From an uncultured Anaerolineae bacterium (GTDB taxonomy: Bacteria > Chloroflexota > Anaerolineae > Aggregatilineales > Phototrophicaceae): a stretch of DNA of 64,000 nt. The DNA is taken from contig CALIEB010000001.1 in assembly GCA_938022205.1 (NCBI GenBank), positions 248,001 to 312,000 on the forward strand, given 5' to 3'. How positions within the stretch are numbered: position 1 is the first letter of the stretch; the number at the start of each line of letters is the position of its first letter. Both the position numbers and the translations under genes were made by a program. Under the pieces are notes generated by a model that was given only the letters and a program-made list of their open reading frames with translations, made no database searches and had not been told where the DNA came from. Positions 19,974 through 29,419 of this stretch are shown here, in pieces.

Positions 19974-21001
19974 ACAAACTCCTGCTCTCTGTTATCACGC
20001 CTGCTTTTAACGAAGAAGCCAACTTGCCGCTGCTTCATGCGCGCATTGAGCGTGTGCTTAGCACGTTAGATTTAGATTGGGAGTGGCTGGTGATTGATGA
20101 CCACTCGCGCGACGGCACGTTTGCGGTTATGCAAGCGTTGGCGGCACAGCACCCCAACGTGCGGGCGTTTCGCTTTGCGCGCAACAGTGGTTCGCACGCC
20201 GCTATCACCTGCGGGTTAGAACACGCGCAAGGCGACTGCGCGGTCGTGCTAGCGGCTGACCTACAAGACCCACCGGAAACCATTCCTGCTCTGCTGCAGG
20301 AGTGGCAAAAAGGCGCGCAAGTCGTTTGGGCAGTGCGCGCCAAGCGCGAAGGTGAAAGTCGACGTAATCTGGTGTTTGCGCGCATTTACTACTGGATTAT
20401 GCGCCACTTCGTCGGCATTAAGAACATGGCGGATAGCGGCGCGGACTTCTTCTTGCTCGACCGCCAAGCCGTCAAGGCAGTCACCGCTTACAAAGAGCAG
20501 AACGTGAGCATCCTCGCGCTCATTAGCTGGATTGGGCTGCCGCAAGCCAGCGTCTACTACACCAAGCAGCCGCGTTTGTACGGCAAAAGCGGCTGGAACT
20601 TAGAGAAGAAGCTCAAGCTGGTGATTGACAGCATCACCTCGTTCACCTACCAGCCCGTGCGCTTGATGTCCTACGTCGGCGTGCTGCTTGCGTTGTTGGG
20701 CTTCGTTTATGCTTTTATCGTCATCCTCAATGCCTTTATCAACCGCGCCGCACCTGAAGGTTGGACATCGCTCATGGTGGTAGTGCTGCTGGTCGGCGGC
20801 GTGCAGATGATGATGATGGGCGTGCTGGGGGAATACCTGTGGCGTGCGCTGGACGAGGCACGCAACCGCCCGCGCTACATCATCGAACGCACCACGCAAG
20901 ACCCGCCGCGCAAGACGTTTTCGCTGCGTATCCCCCAAGAACCTGCTAGCCACACACCTTCTAACGAAAACGCTGACGCTTTTCCATCTTCTACCGCGTG
21001 A
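19970..21001 (+). CDS. Polyprenyl-phosphate glycosyltransferase, GT2 (ArnC/GtrB/DPMS-like)
   Basis: 343 residues. The N-terminal GT-A domain has ITPAFNEEANL, WLVIDDHSRDGT and AADLQDPPE, the DxD-type metal site. Two membrane helices follow (about 236-258 and 268-290), as in GtrB/ArnC enzymes that transfer a sugar from its nucleotide to undecaprenyl phosphate. A polar tail ends the protein. The ATG overlaps the preceding stop by four bases (ATGA), so the two are coupled. It is the last gene of the seven-gene operon and likely loads the finished sugar onto the lipid carrier. Confidence 0.93.
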   Translation: MNKLLLSVITPAFNEEANLPLLHARIERVLSTLDLDWEWLVIDDHSRDGTFAVMQALAAQHPNVRAFRFARNSGSHAAITCGLEHAQGDCAVVLAADLQDPPETIPALLQEWQKGAQVVWAVRAKREGESRRNLVFARIYYWIMRHFVGIKNMADSGADFFLLDRQAVKAVTAYKEQNVSILALISWIGLPQASVYYTKQPRLYGKSGWNLEKKLKLVIDSITSFTYQPVRLMSYVGVLLALLGFVYAFIVILNAFINRAAPEGWTSLMVVVLLVGGVQMMMMGVLGEYLWRALDEARNRPRYIIERTTQDPPRKTFSLRIPQEPASHTPSNENADAFPSSTA

Positions 21002-21008
21002 AATAAGC

Positions 21009-21014
21009 TATAAT
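21009..21014 (+). promoter_or_regulatory. -10 element TATAAT upstream of the REC/PAS/GAF kinase
   Basis: A perfect TATAAT begins seven bases after the GT2 stop and 33 bases upstream of the kinase ATG. The preceding bases are AGC rather than TGC and no good -35 is visible. It suggests the kinase-TPR pair has its own promoter. Confidence 0.45.
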
Positions 21015-21046
21015 TTAAGGGGATGTGAAAGCTAGGGTTGAGAACA

Positions 21047-24000
21047 ATGACGCGACAATATCCCCAAACACAAGGCGCGGTCAGCGTGTTTATACGCACC
21101 CCTTCCGTGCGCCAAACTGTCGAGCGCACCTTGTTAGAAAACGGCTATAACCCGTTGGTGGCACAGTCTGAAAGCGAAATCATCGACTTTTGCGCCAGCC
21201 GCGAGGTACAACTGCTGATACTCGACACCCCTAGCATCACCTTGGCGAAGAGCATTCGCGCCCTTCAAGGTCATTTTGAAACGCCGATTTTGGCGTGCGT
21301 TGACCACAGCAAGCCCGAAGAGATTGACCGTGCTTTTGCGCTAGGAGCGACAGATTGTATTGCCGTGCCCGTCCACCCGCAAATTCTCGTCCGCCGCGTG
21401 CATGAGCAGCTTTACACCGCCAAACTGACGCAGCGCAATGCTGACACCACAGTACCAATATCTTTCAAGACTTTTGTCGACCAAGCTCCTTTGCCCATGC
21501 ACAGCGTGACGCATGACGGCAAGATGGTGTACGTTAACCAGCGCTGGCTAGAACTGTTCGGGTATCGCCGCGAAGAGGTCATCGGTGAACCCACGTCCAA
21601 GTTTTTTGTCTACAACGACTTTGTGGACATCACCAAGCGGCGCGAGCAGCTTTGGAGCGCGCGCAACGTTCAGAACTATCCGCTGCGTATCCGTCACGCC
21701 AACGGCAATGCCATTCCCGTGCTTATCGACAGTCAGCTTATGACGAGCGACACGGGCGAGCTAGTCAGCATCACCAGCCTGCGCCTGCTTGAGTATGAGG
21801 ATTGGTTTGAGTCCTCGCTGAAGATTTCCAGCCAGCAGATGATTGCCATTCTCAACGCGATGAACGAGGGCGTGTTTGTCATCAACGCAGAGGGACGTTA
21901 CGTGCAAATTCCTTCGCTGCTGAACACGCGCCTCAACCTGCCCATGCACCAGTACGTTGGGCGCACGCTGCACGAGCTGATACCACAAGCAAAGGCAGAC
22001 GCTTTTGTGCAAGTGGTGCGCGAAGTCATTAGGACGAAAAAGTCCCGTAGCCTAGAGCAAGACTTAGTCATTGAGGGTGTGCAGCGGTGGTTTTATGTCA
22101 CCGTTACGCCGCTTAACGACCAAGAGGCGGTCATCGTCACCCGCGACATCAGCGAAGAGCGGCAAAAAGAGGCAAAGCTGCGCGACTCTGAGCGGCTCTA
22201 TCAGCACCTGTTTAACTCCGCAACCGAATCGGTGATGCTGATTGACCTTGATACCGGCAGCATCCTCGAGGCAAATGCCAGCGCGGCGTACCTGCTTGGC
22301 TACACGGTGGATGAGCTGCGCACGATGAACATCCGCGACATCGAGCAGCCCACTGCCCCGCAGGACAACACCACCACCGCTAGCATGCATGCGGTCAGTG
22401 CCGATCAGACACTGCTGATTGAGCAGCAGTACCGCCACAAGAGCGGCAAGCTCATCCCTGTAGAGAGCAACGCGCGCATCATCACTTATCAAGGGCGTGC
22501 TGCCATTCTCGACTTTGCCCGCGACATCAGCCAGCGCAAACGCCTGTTGGAGAACGAGAAAGAGCTACGGCAGCTGGCGGAAGTCATGCGCGACAGTGCC
22601 GCCGCTTTGAACCGCACCGTGACACTCGATGACGTGCTAGATACTGCCATGACCTACGTCAGGCGCATCATTCCTGCGCCTTGCGCTAACGTCATGCTCG
22701 TGGATGACCAGAAAATAGCGCGTGTCATGCGCTGTGTGGGCTATGACGCGCTTGGCATATCAGAGCAAGAGACGTTGGCAATTGCGCTGCCCGTGCGAGC
22801 GACGAAAAACTTGCACGTCATGGTCAAGAGTGGCAAACCGCTCAAAATTGACGATATAGCTCATTACAAAGAATGGGTTAAAGTCAAAGCTGTGCGGCTT
22901 ATGCGCGCTTATCTTGGCGCACCCATTATGGTCAAGGACAAGCTGTTTGGCTTTCTCAACCTCGACAGCCCGGAGGTGGGCTTTTTCGCAGACAAGCACC
23001 TTGAGCCATTACAAGCCTTTACCAACCAAGTGGCTATTGCCATTCAAAACGCCCTGCTCTTCCAGCAAATTCAGGAGGACAAGCAGCACCTTGAGGAGCG
23101 CGTGCAGCAGCGCACGCACGAACTCACCGAGACCAACCGCCGCCTGCAGACCATCATCAACGAGCTGCGCGCCACCGAAGACGCGCTTGACAAAGAGCGT
23201 TCTATGCTCCAGCTCATCATGGACAGCGTCTCCGACATGATTTACGTGAAGGACACGCAGGAACGCTACACGGTGTTGAACCGCGCCACGTGGTCAGCGA
23301 TGGGCGTGCGCAGCGCGGAAGAAGCTATCGGCAAGACGGTGTTTGACTTCTACCCTGAGGATTACGCGCGTCTGCACAGTGAGATTGACCGCCGCATTCT
23401 CACGACCGGCGAACCGCTGGTCAACATGGACAACACCATGCTGATTTACGACGGCACTTACCACCGCCAGCTGTTGAGCAAGTACCCGCTGCGTGACGCG
23501 CGCGGTCGGATTATTGGTATCGTCGGCATCAACCGTGACGTGACACACCTGCGCTACATTGAGGAACGCCTCAACGAAGAGCGCGAGCTGTTGGCGCAAG
23601 TGTTGACCAGCGCGCGCTGCCTGCTGTGGGTTGGCACGGTCGAACGACAAGACAAAGAGTACGTGTGGAACGTGCAGATTGTCAACGAGGCGGCGGCGTA
23701 TGCCCTGCTGCCGCTAGACTTAAAAGGGCGCGATTACGTGCAGGCATGGCAGGAGAGCATCGTGCCCGAAGACGCACAGCGGCGCAAACACGTTTTGCAA
23801 GCGCACCTGCAGTTCAATCGTCAGAACCTCAACCAAGAGCTACGTTGCTTGCGCATGGACGGTAGCGTGATGTGGTTGGTCGAAAACGTGCAAATGCGTG
23901 AGTTAGAAGCAGGTAAACGTTGGCGATTGTTCGGCGTTTGCACGGATATTACAGACCTCAAGACCGCTGAGGCGACGCTGCGCAAGGCATACAGTGAGTT

Positions 24001-25693
24001 GGATGCCCGTGTGCAAGCGCGTACCAAAGAGCTTGTCGAAGCCAACGAGGTGCTGCGCCAAGAAATCGCCGAGCGCAAACGCCTGCAGGAGGCGGAACGC
24101 CGCCAACGTCTGCTTGCAGAAACGCTCAACCAAAGCATCGCGGTGATTAACACCTCGTTCGAGCGCGATTTTATTTTGGATTTTCTGCTCGATTCCATTG
24201 ACGACATTGTGCCACACGATGCTGCCAACATCATGCTCATCAGCGAGGACGGCGAAACTGCCGAAGTCGTGCGCTATCGTGGCTACGACCAAACCATGAA
24301 AGATCACAAGCATTACCTGCCTAAATACCCCAACAAACTGGAGATTGTGCAAACGCGCAAGCCATTCATCATTACCGATACCCATGCCTACAACGCATGG
24401 ACACACGAGCCGGGGTTTGATTGGATACGCGCTAACCTCTGTGTGCCAATTATCGTCGACGATAAGATTATTGGCTTTTTGACGTTGGACAGTGCCACGC
24501 CTAACACGTTTACCGAGCAGCATGCGGAATGGCTGATGGCGTTCGCTAACCAAGCCGCGCTTGCTATTCGCAACGCTAGCATCCTCGAACGCATCCGCAA
24601 CTACACCTTTGAGCTGGAGCAGAACGTGCAAGCACGCACGGCGCAGCTGCGCGCCGTTCTCGAAGCCATGCGCGACGGCATTATCTACCGTGATATGAAC
24701 GGCATGCCGCAGTACACCAACCGCGCTCTGACCGAGCTAACAGGCTATGAGCTGGCTGATTGGCGTGCGCAAAGGATTGAGAACACGCTGCTTGTTGCCA
24801 ATGAAGACGAACGCGAGCGGCTTAACACACGCTTCCAGCGACTGCTCGAACTGCAGAACTATGTTGAAGAAGACGTTAGCATTCAGCGCAAGGATGGCAC
24901 GGTGTTGATGGCGCGTCTCATCAAGATTTACGTGCTAGACGACGCACAGCACCGTATCGGCACGCTGACGTTGGTGCGCGACATTAGCCAAGCCAAGCAG
25001 CTCGAAGAGCAAAAGGCACGCTTTATTGCCAACGCCTCGCACGAGCTGCGCACGCCCATCGCCAACATCAAGACGCGCCTTTTTCTAATGCGCCGCCAGC
25101 CGGAACGTTTCACCGAACACGTCGAAATTGCCGAGCAAGTGACGCGCTACATGCAGCATCTCGTCGAAGATATGTTTGACCTTGCGCGCTTCGAACGCGG
25201 CACAATACAACTCAAGCGCGAGCCAGTGGTCATTCAAGAGCTTGTGAACAGTGCCATCCAGAACCTTGTGCCAGAGGCGGAGCGCAAGAGCATCGCGCTG
25301 GTGCAAACGCTGCCCAGTGCGCCCATCACCTTGAAGGTTGACCCGTACCGTATGCTACAAGTGCTGAACAACCTGCTGGTCAACGCGCTCAACTACACGC
25401 CGCCACAGGGCAAAATTGAGGTTACCTTAATCCCAGAGGGTGAAAGCGGGCAGATGAAGCTGATGGTTGCCGACACGGGCATAGGCATCGCGGAAGAGCA
25501 TATGGCGCAGCTGTTCAAGCCCTTCTATCGCGCCAACCACGACATAAAAGGCGCAGGCTTAGGCTTAAGCATCGCACGGGAGATTGTGCAGCTGCATGGT
25601 GGCGACATCAGCGTCGAGAGCAAAGTAGGCGTGGGGACGTGCTTTACTGTGCGTTTGCCTTTGCAAAATGACGAAGAGGCGGTAACCGCATGA
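21047..25693 (+). CDS. Large REC-PAS-GAF sensor histidine kinase
   Basis: 1,548 residues, with no membrane segment seen, so probably cytoplasmic. Order: a REC-like domain (about 8-120) that keeps an Asp in LLILDTPS but lacks the usual acidic pair and Lys, so likely pseudo-receiver; PAS domains at about 142-255, 266-375 and 383-505; GAF 515-680; a coiled coil; PAS 720-850 and 850-980; a coiled coil; GAF 1030-1190; PAS 1200-1315. HisKA follows with phospho-acceptor His1332 (NASHELRTPI). HATPase_c contains NNLLVNALNYT, DTGIGIA and GAGLGLSIAREI. The ATG at 21047 is preferred over a TTG at 21038. The last codons overlap the TPR gene. The cognate regulator is not adjacent and the signals are unknown. 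Confidence 0.93.
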   Translation: MTRQYPQTQGAVSVFIRTPSVRQTVERTLLENGYNPLVAQSESEIIDFCASREVQLLILDTPSITLAKSIRALQGHFETPILACVDHSKPEEIDRAFALGATDCIAVPVHPQILVRRVHEQLYTAKLTQRNADTTVPISFKTFVDQAPLPMHSVTHDGKMVYVNQRWLELFGYRREEVIGEPTSKFFVYNDFVDITKRREQLWSARNVQNYPLRIRHANGNAIPVLIDSQLMTSDTGELVSITSLRLLEYEDWFESSLKISSQQMIAILNAMNEGVFVINAEGRYVQIPSLLNTRLNLPMHQYVGRTLHELIPQAKADAFVQVVREVIRTKKSRSLEQDLVIEGVQRWFYVTVTPLNDQEAVIVTRDISEERQKEAKLRDSERLYQHLFNSATESVMLIDLDTGSILEANASAAYLLGYTVDELRTMNIRDIEQPTAPQDNTTTASMHAVSADQTLLIEQQYRHKSGKLIPVESNARIITYQGRAAILDFARDISQRKRLLENEKELRQLAEVMRDSAAALNRTVTLDDVLDTAMTYVRRIIPAPCANVMLVDDQKIARVMRCVGYDALGISEQETLAIALPVRATKNLHVMVKSGKPLKIDDIAHYKEWVKVKAVRLMRAYLGAPIMVKDKLFGFLNLDSPEVGFFADKHLEPLQAFTNQVAIAIQNALLFQQIQEDKQHLEERVQQRTHELTETNRRLQTIINELRATEDALDKERSMLQLIMDSVSDMIYVKDTQERYTVLNRATWSAMGVRSAEEAIGKTVFDFYPEDYARLHSEIDRRILTTGEPLVNMDNTMLIYDGTYHRQLLSKYPLRDARGRIIGIVGINRDVTHLRYIEERLNEERELLAQVLTSARCLLWVGTVERQDKEYVWNVQIVNEAAAYALLPLDLKGRDYVQAWQESIVPEDAQRRKHVLQAHLQFNRQNLNQELRCLRMDGSVMWLVENVQMRELEAGKRWRLFGVCTDITDLKTAEATLRKAYSELDARVQARTKELVEANEVLRQEIAERKRLQEAERRQRLLAETLNQSIAVINTSFERDFILDFLLDSIDDIVPHDAANIMLISEDGETAEVVRYRGYDQTMKDHKHYLPKYPNKLEIVQTRKPFIITDTHAYNAWTHEPGFDWIRANLCVPIIVDDKIIGFLTLDSATPNTFTEQHAEWLMAFANQAALAIRNASILERIRNYTFELEQNVQARTAQLRAVLEAMRDGIIYRDMNGMPQYTNRALTELTGYELADWRAQRIENTLLVANEDERERLNTRFQRLLELQNYVEEDVSIQRKDGTVLMARLIKIYVLDDAQHRIGTLTLVRDISQAKQLEEQKARFIANASHELRTPIANIKTRLFLMRRQPERFTEHVEIAEQVTRYMQHLVEDMFDLARFERGTIQLKREPVVIQELVNSAIQNLVPEAERKSIALVQTLPSAPITLKVDPYRMLQVLNNLLVNALNYTPPQGKIEVTLIPEGESGQMKLMVADTGIGIAEEHMAQLFKPFYRANHDIKGAGLGLSIAREIVQLHGGDISVESKVGVGTCFTVRLPLQNDEEAVTA

Positions 25694-26514
25694 GACGCTA
25701 CGCACCGATGGAGCTGGCGCAAGCGTACCTGCGCACGGGCGAACTGGTCTACGCACTAGAAGCCCTTGACGAGCAGCTGGCGCAACACCCTGACGACGAC
25801 GACGCACGCCGCTTGCGTGGGCAGCTGCGCGCCCGCGTCGGCAACCCACCGCGTTATGCTGACGCGCTAGCCGACTACCAAGCTATCTGTAACAAGACCG
25901 CCGAAGACTACGTGCAGCTTTCGATTATTCACCAGCATATGGGTGACATCGCACAGGCATTAGCCAGCATGGCGCAAGCGCGCGTGCTTGACCCCAGCCA
26001 AGAACGTTACGCCGAGCGCATGGTTCACCTGCATGTGAGTGAGGGTGCTTTGGCGGCAGCATTGGCAGTGGTACAGCAGCAGCGGCGCGGCTGGCGGTGG
26101 CAGCAGTGGGAAGGCGACCTCAGCGCAGCCTTAGGCGACCCAGCGCACGCGCTCACCTGCTATGAGTCCGCCATTCAAGGGTTGCACAAGGTGATGCAGA
26201 CGATTGGCAAGACCCCCATGCTACTGGCAATTGAGGGGCGGCTGTGCTTGCGCATGGCGGACGCGCTACGACGCACCCAGCGGCTCGACGAAGCACGTGT
26301 CTTCTTAGCGCAAGCGCGCCGTTACCTGCCGCCTGATGCCACGCTCAACTTTTTAGGTGGCTTGTTGACGTTTCTAGCAGGCGACCGCGAGACGGGCATC
26401 AACACCTGTAAAAAGGCACTGCAGCAGATGAACGACCACCTCAAAACGCGCATGCTCACCGACCTTGAAGAAGACCCCGCGCTGGCGGAGCTACGCGCCG
26501 AGCTTACGCTTTAA
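25690..26514 (+). CDS. TPR protein coupled to the kinase gene
   Basis: 274 residues of TPR-like helical repeats (for example LAQAYLRTGELVYALEALDE near the start and GDIAQALASMAQARVLDPSQ), without signal peptide or membrane helix. Its ATG overlaps the kinase stop by four bases (ATGA), so the two are translationally coupled. A scaffold or regulatory partner for the kinase is a reasonable guess but not shown by sequence. The next gene has its own promoter. Confidence 0.85.
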   Translation: MRRYAPMELAQAYLRTGELVYALEALDEQLAQHPDDDDARRLRGQLRARVGNPPRYADALADYQAICNKTAEDYVQLSIIHQHMGDIAQALASMAQARVLDPSQERYAERMVHLHVSEGALAAALAVVQQQRRGWRWQQWEGDLSAALGDPAHALTCYESAIQGLHKVMQTIGKTPMLLAIEGRLCLRMADALRRTQRLDEARVFLAQARRYLPPDATLNFLGGLLTFLAGDRETGINTCKKALQQMNDHLKTRMLTDLEEDPALAELRAELTL

Positions 26515-26517
26515 GTG

Positions 26518-26546
26518 CTGGCAGGCGCGTCGCAAGGTGCTATAAT
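26518..26546 (+). promoter_or_regulatory. gatB promoter, CTGGCA-17-TATAAT with extended -10
   Basis: A -35 CTGGCA (26518-26523, four of six matches to TTGACA), a 17-base spacer and a perfect TATAAT (26541-26546) preceded by TGC. It lies 42 bases upstream of the gatB ATG and is among the best promoter matches in the window. Confidence 0.7.
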
Positions 26547-26588
26547 ACGAGAACGACGATGCCTAACGCACAATAAGAAAGAGCGAGC

Positions 26589-28049
26589 ATGAGCAAGTGG
26601 AAAACGATTATTGGCTTGGAAGTTCACGCAGAGATGCTAACCGCAACCAAGATGTTCAGCGCGTGTCCAGTGGTGGACAGCGTCGAAGCTCCGCCCAACA
26701 CCGCCACCGACCCGCTGTCGTTGGGGATGCCCGGCACGCTGCCTGTCATCAACCACGAGGCGATGACCTACGGGCTGATGGTTGGTTTAGCACTCCATTG
26801 CGAGATTCCGCCCTTTAACCAATTTGCCCGCAAAAACTACTTCTACCCTGACCTGCCCAAAGGCTATCAAATCAGCCAATATGAGCATCCGCTAGCGGTC
26901 AACGGCTTTTTGGACATTGAGCTTAGCGATGGCAGCAGCAAGCGCATCCGCATTCGCCGCGCCCACATGGAAGAGGACACGGGCAAGCTAACACACGTTG
27001 GCGACGGCAGCCTTGTAGATTACAACCGCGCAGGTGTGCCGCTGCTAGAAATTGTCACGGAGCCGGACATTTTTAGCAGCGAAGAGGCGGAGGCTTACGC
27101 CCGCAAGCTGCGCGCCATTTTGCAATTTTTAGGGGTCAACCACGGCGATATGTCCAAAGGCGTGCTGCGCTTTGAAGCCAACGTCAGCGTCATGCACGAG
27201 AGCGACAGCGCATACCGCACGCGCACTGAAATCAAGAACCTCAACAGCATCCGCAGCATGGTGCGCGCCATTGACTACGAAGTGCAGCGGCAGATTGAGC
27301 TTTACGAGCGTGGCGACACGGTCAAGCCCGCCACGTTAGGTTGGGACGAAGCCGCTGGGCGCATCATCATCCAACGCTACAAAGAACGCCCTGATGAATA
27401 CCGTTACTTCCCCGAGCCCGACCTGCCCGTTGTACAGATGAGCCGCGAGTGGGTGGAAGAGGTACGCGCTCGCCTGCCCGAGCTGCCTGACAAGAAGCGT
27501 GCGCGCTTTGTCGAACAGCTGGGTTTGAGCGCGTACGACGCGATGGTGCTGACGCTTGACAAGGCGGTGGCACAGTATTACGAGGAGGTGCTGGCGCACG
27601 GTGTGCCTGCTAAGTCCGCCGCGAACTGGATGACGGGCGACATCTTCCGCCTGCTCAACGACCACAAAATCGAGCGCGAGAACATCGCCAGCATCGCCGC
27701 CACACCCGCCCATATTGCCAAGCTCATCCAGTTGGTCGAAAGCGGGCAAATCAACGCCAACACGGCGCGCAAAGACGTGCTGCCGCTGGTCTGGGCGGAA
27801 GGACAAGACCCTGAAGCCATCGTCAAAGAAAAGGGTTTAGCGCAGGTCTCTGACGAGGGCGCACTGGCGGCGGGCGTGGCGCAAGTTATCGCCGAGAATG
27901 CCGACATGGTGCAAAGCTATCTTGGTGGGCGCGAACAAGCCATCAACGCGCTCTTTGGCAAGGCGATGAGCATGTTTAAGGGCAAAGCCAATCCCGCCAT
28001 CGTGAAATCTTTGTTACAAGCGCAGCTTGACGCGCTGCGCAACGTATAG
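26589..28049 (+). CDS. gatB: Aspartyl/glutamyl-tRNA(Asn/Gln) amidotransferase subunit B
   Basis: 486 residues, the usual GatB length. With GatA and GatC it converts misacylated Glu-tRNA(Gln) or Asp-tRNA(Asn) to the amide form, indicating that the cell uses the indirect route for at least one of these. It starts with IGLEVHAEMLTATKMF and has FYPDLPKGYQISQYE, EEDTGKLTH, RAGVPLLEIVTEPD and EIKNLNSIRSM, all signature blocks of the kinase-like core. The C-terminal helical and YqeY-like tRNA-binding tail (about 335-486) is complete. gatA and gatC are not nearby. Confidence 0.97.
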   Translation: MSKWKTIIGLEVHAEMLTATKMFSACPVVDSVEAPPNTATDPLSLGMPGTLPVINHEAMTYGLMVGLALHCEIPPFNQFARKNYFYPDLPKGYQISQYEHPLAVNGFLDIELSDGSSKRIRIRRAHMEEDTGKLTHVGDGSLVDYNRAGVPLLEIVTEPDIFSSEEAEAYARKLRAILQFLGVNHGDMSKGVLRFEANVSVMHESDSAYRTRTEIKNLNSIRSMVRAIDYEVQRQIELYERGDTVKPATLGWDEAAGRIIIQRYKERPDEYRYFPEPDLPVVQMSREWVEEVRARLPELPDKKRARFVEQLGLSAYDAMVLTLDKAVAQYYEEVLAHGVPAKSAANWMTGDIFRLLNDHKIERENIASIAATPAHIAKLIQLVESGQINANTARKDVLPLVWAEGQDPEAIVKEKGLAQVSDEGALAAGVAQVIAENADMVQSYLGGREQAINALFGKAMSMFKGKANPAIVKSLLQAQLDALRNV

Positions 28050-28087
28050 TAGAATGCGTGTTCTAATCAATGAGCGAGGACAATCTC

Positions 28088-28543
28088 ATGGCGGGCTCTT
28101 ACCAACAGACGATTATCATTGGCAACGTGGGACGTGATCCTGAATGGAAAACGACGCAAAATGGCGTGGGTATATGCGATTTTTCGGTGGCGGTCACAGA
28201 ACGTTGGAACGACCGCAACACCAACGAGAGACGTGAGCGCACGACGTGGTACCGTGTGACGACATGGCGCAACCTCGCTGAAGTATGCCACCGCTACGTG
28301 CGCAAAGGCATGAGCATCATGGTCGTCGGCACGGTGTCAGCCAGTGCTTATATCGGACCAGACGGCACTGCGCGTGCCACGCTTGACCTGCGTGCCGACA
28401 CCGTTCAGTTCTTGTCGCGTGTGGAAGGTGGCGAGTACAGCAACACAGAATACAGCAGCGGGGGCGGCGGCACAGAATACAGTGCCGGGGGCGGCTATGA
28501 CGATTATGCGCCGCCGCGCACCTCTGACGACATCCCGTTTTAG
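28088..28543 (+). CDS. ssb: Single-stranded DNA-binding protein
   Basis: 151 residues. An OB fold occupies residues 1-108 (QTIIIGNVGRDPEWKTTQNG, TTWYRVTTWRNLAEVC, GMSIMVVGTVSASAYIG). A short Gly-rich linker and the acidic tip TSDDIPF follow, the docking site for repair and replication partners. The linker contains an imperfect tandem repeat, TEYSSGGGG and TEYSAGGG. I prefer the ATG at 28088 to the one at 28070 because GAGGA is nine bases upstream. A TAGAAT at 28050-28055 is a possible separate -10. A good terminator follows. Confidence 0.95.
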   Translation: MAGSYQQTIIIGNVGRDPEWKTTQNGVGICDFSVAVTERWNDRNTNERRERTTWYRVTTWRNLAEVCHRYVRKGMSIMVVGTVSASAYIGPDGTARATLDLRADTVQFLSRVEGGEYSNTEYSSGGGGTEYSAGGGYDDYAPPRTSDDIPF

Positions 28544-28555
28544 CTTATGGCAAAC

Positions 28556-28587
28556 AGGCGCAAGCACGCCGCTTGCGTCTTTTTATT
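28556..28587 (+). terminator. Rho-independent terminator after ssb
   Basis: Stem AGGCGCAAGC (28556-28565) pairs with GCTTGCGTCT (28571-28580), including one G-T pair, around the loop ACGCC. TTTTATT follows directly. It separates ssb from the enoyl-CoA hydratase gene. Confidence 0.85.
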
Positions 28588-28610
28588 GTTAAATAAGGAG
28601 ACTTAAACGC

Positions 28611-29384
28611 ATGACTTATGAACATATTTTAGTAGAAACGCCCGTAGAAGGCGTAGGTGTCGTTCGCCTCAACCGCCCGCAAGCCCTCAACGCGCTGAAC
28701 AACGCCTTGATGCGTGAGCTGCACGCCGCGCTAACGGCATTCGACAATGACCCTGCAATTGGCTGCATGGTCGTGACGGGCAGCGACAAAGCGTTTGCGG
28801 CGGGTGCGGACATTAAGGAGATGCTTGGCATCAGCCCCACGCAAATTTACATGACTGACAGCGTGAGCGAAAACTTCGCGTTTCGCTATCGCAAGCCGAT
28901 TATCGCCGCTGTGAGCGGTTTCGCGCTGGGCGGCGGCTGCGAGCTAGCATTGGCGTGCGACATGGTTGTGGCATCGGAAACGGCGGTGTTCGGGCAACCG
29001 GAAATCAACTTGGGCATCCTGCCGGGCGGTGGTGGCACACAGCGGCTGACCCGCGCAGTGGGCAAGGCGTTAGCGATGGAGATTATGCTGACTGACCGCC
29101 GTTTGAGCGCGCAAGAGGCGTTGCACTACGGGATTGTCAACCGCGTCTATCCCGCCGACAGCTATTTTGACGAAGCGATTAAGCTAGCGAGCAAGGTCGC
29201 CAGCCTGTCACAGGTGGCAGTGCGCTTGACCAAAGACGCGGTCAACCAAGCCTTTGAGACCAGCCTGCACGAAGGCATCGAGCTGGAAAAGCGTAATTTC
29301 TGGCTCGCGTTTGCCAGCGAGGACAAGCACGAGGGCATGTCCGCCTTCGCCGAGAAGCGCAAGCCCGTTTGGAAGCACAAGTAA
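28611..29384 (+). CDS. Enoyl-CoA hydratase/isomerase family protein
   Basis: 257 residues, the standard crotonase length. Hydrates 2-enoyl-CoA in beta-oxidation or related CoA pathways. The oxyanion-hole motif AAGADIKEM and both catalytic-type glutamates are present, in GGGCELALACDM and QPEINLGILPGGGGTQRL, which fits a true hydratase. AAGGAG lies 12 bases before the ATG. No other fatty-acid gene is adjacent, so the exact substrate (fatty acid, phenylacetate, crotonyl-CoA) is undetermined. Confidence 0.93.
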   Translation: MTYEHILVETPVEGVGVVRLNRPQALNALNNALMRELHAALTAFDNDPAIGCMVVTGSDKAFAAGADIKEMLGISPTQIYMTDSVSENFAFRYRKPIIAAVSGFALGGGCELALACDMVVASETAVFGQPEINLGILPGGGGTQRLTRAVGKALAMEIMLTDRRLSAQEALHYGIVNRVYPADSYFDEAIKLASKVASLSQVAVRLTKDAVNQAFETSLHEGIELEKRNFWLAFASEDKHEGMSAFAEKRKPVWKHK

Positions 29385-29395
29385 GGCTTATTGCT

Positions 29396-29419
29396 GGGGC
29401 GTTGGTGTGCTAACGCCCC
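29396..29419 (+). other. GC-rich hairpin followed by a C tract
   Basis: A perfect eight-base stem GGGGCGTT (29396-29403) and AACGCCCC (29412-29419) with an eight-base loop lies 12 bases after the enoyl-CoA hydratase stop, within a run of eight C. No T run follows, so it is not a standard terminator. It could protect the 3' end of the mRNA or be part of a Rho-dependent stop. Confidence 0.5.
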
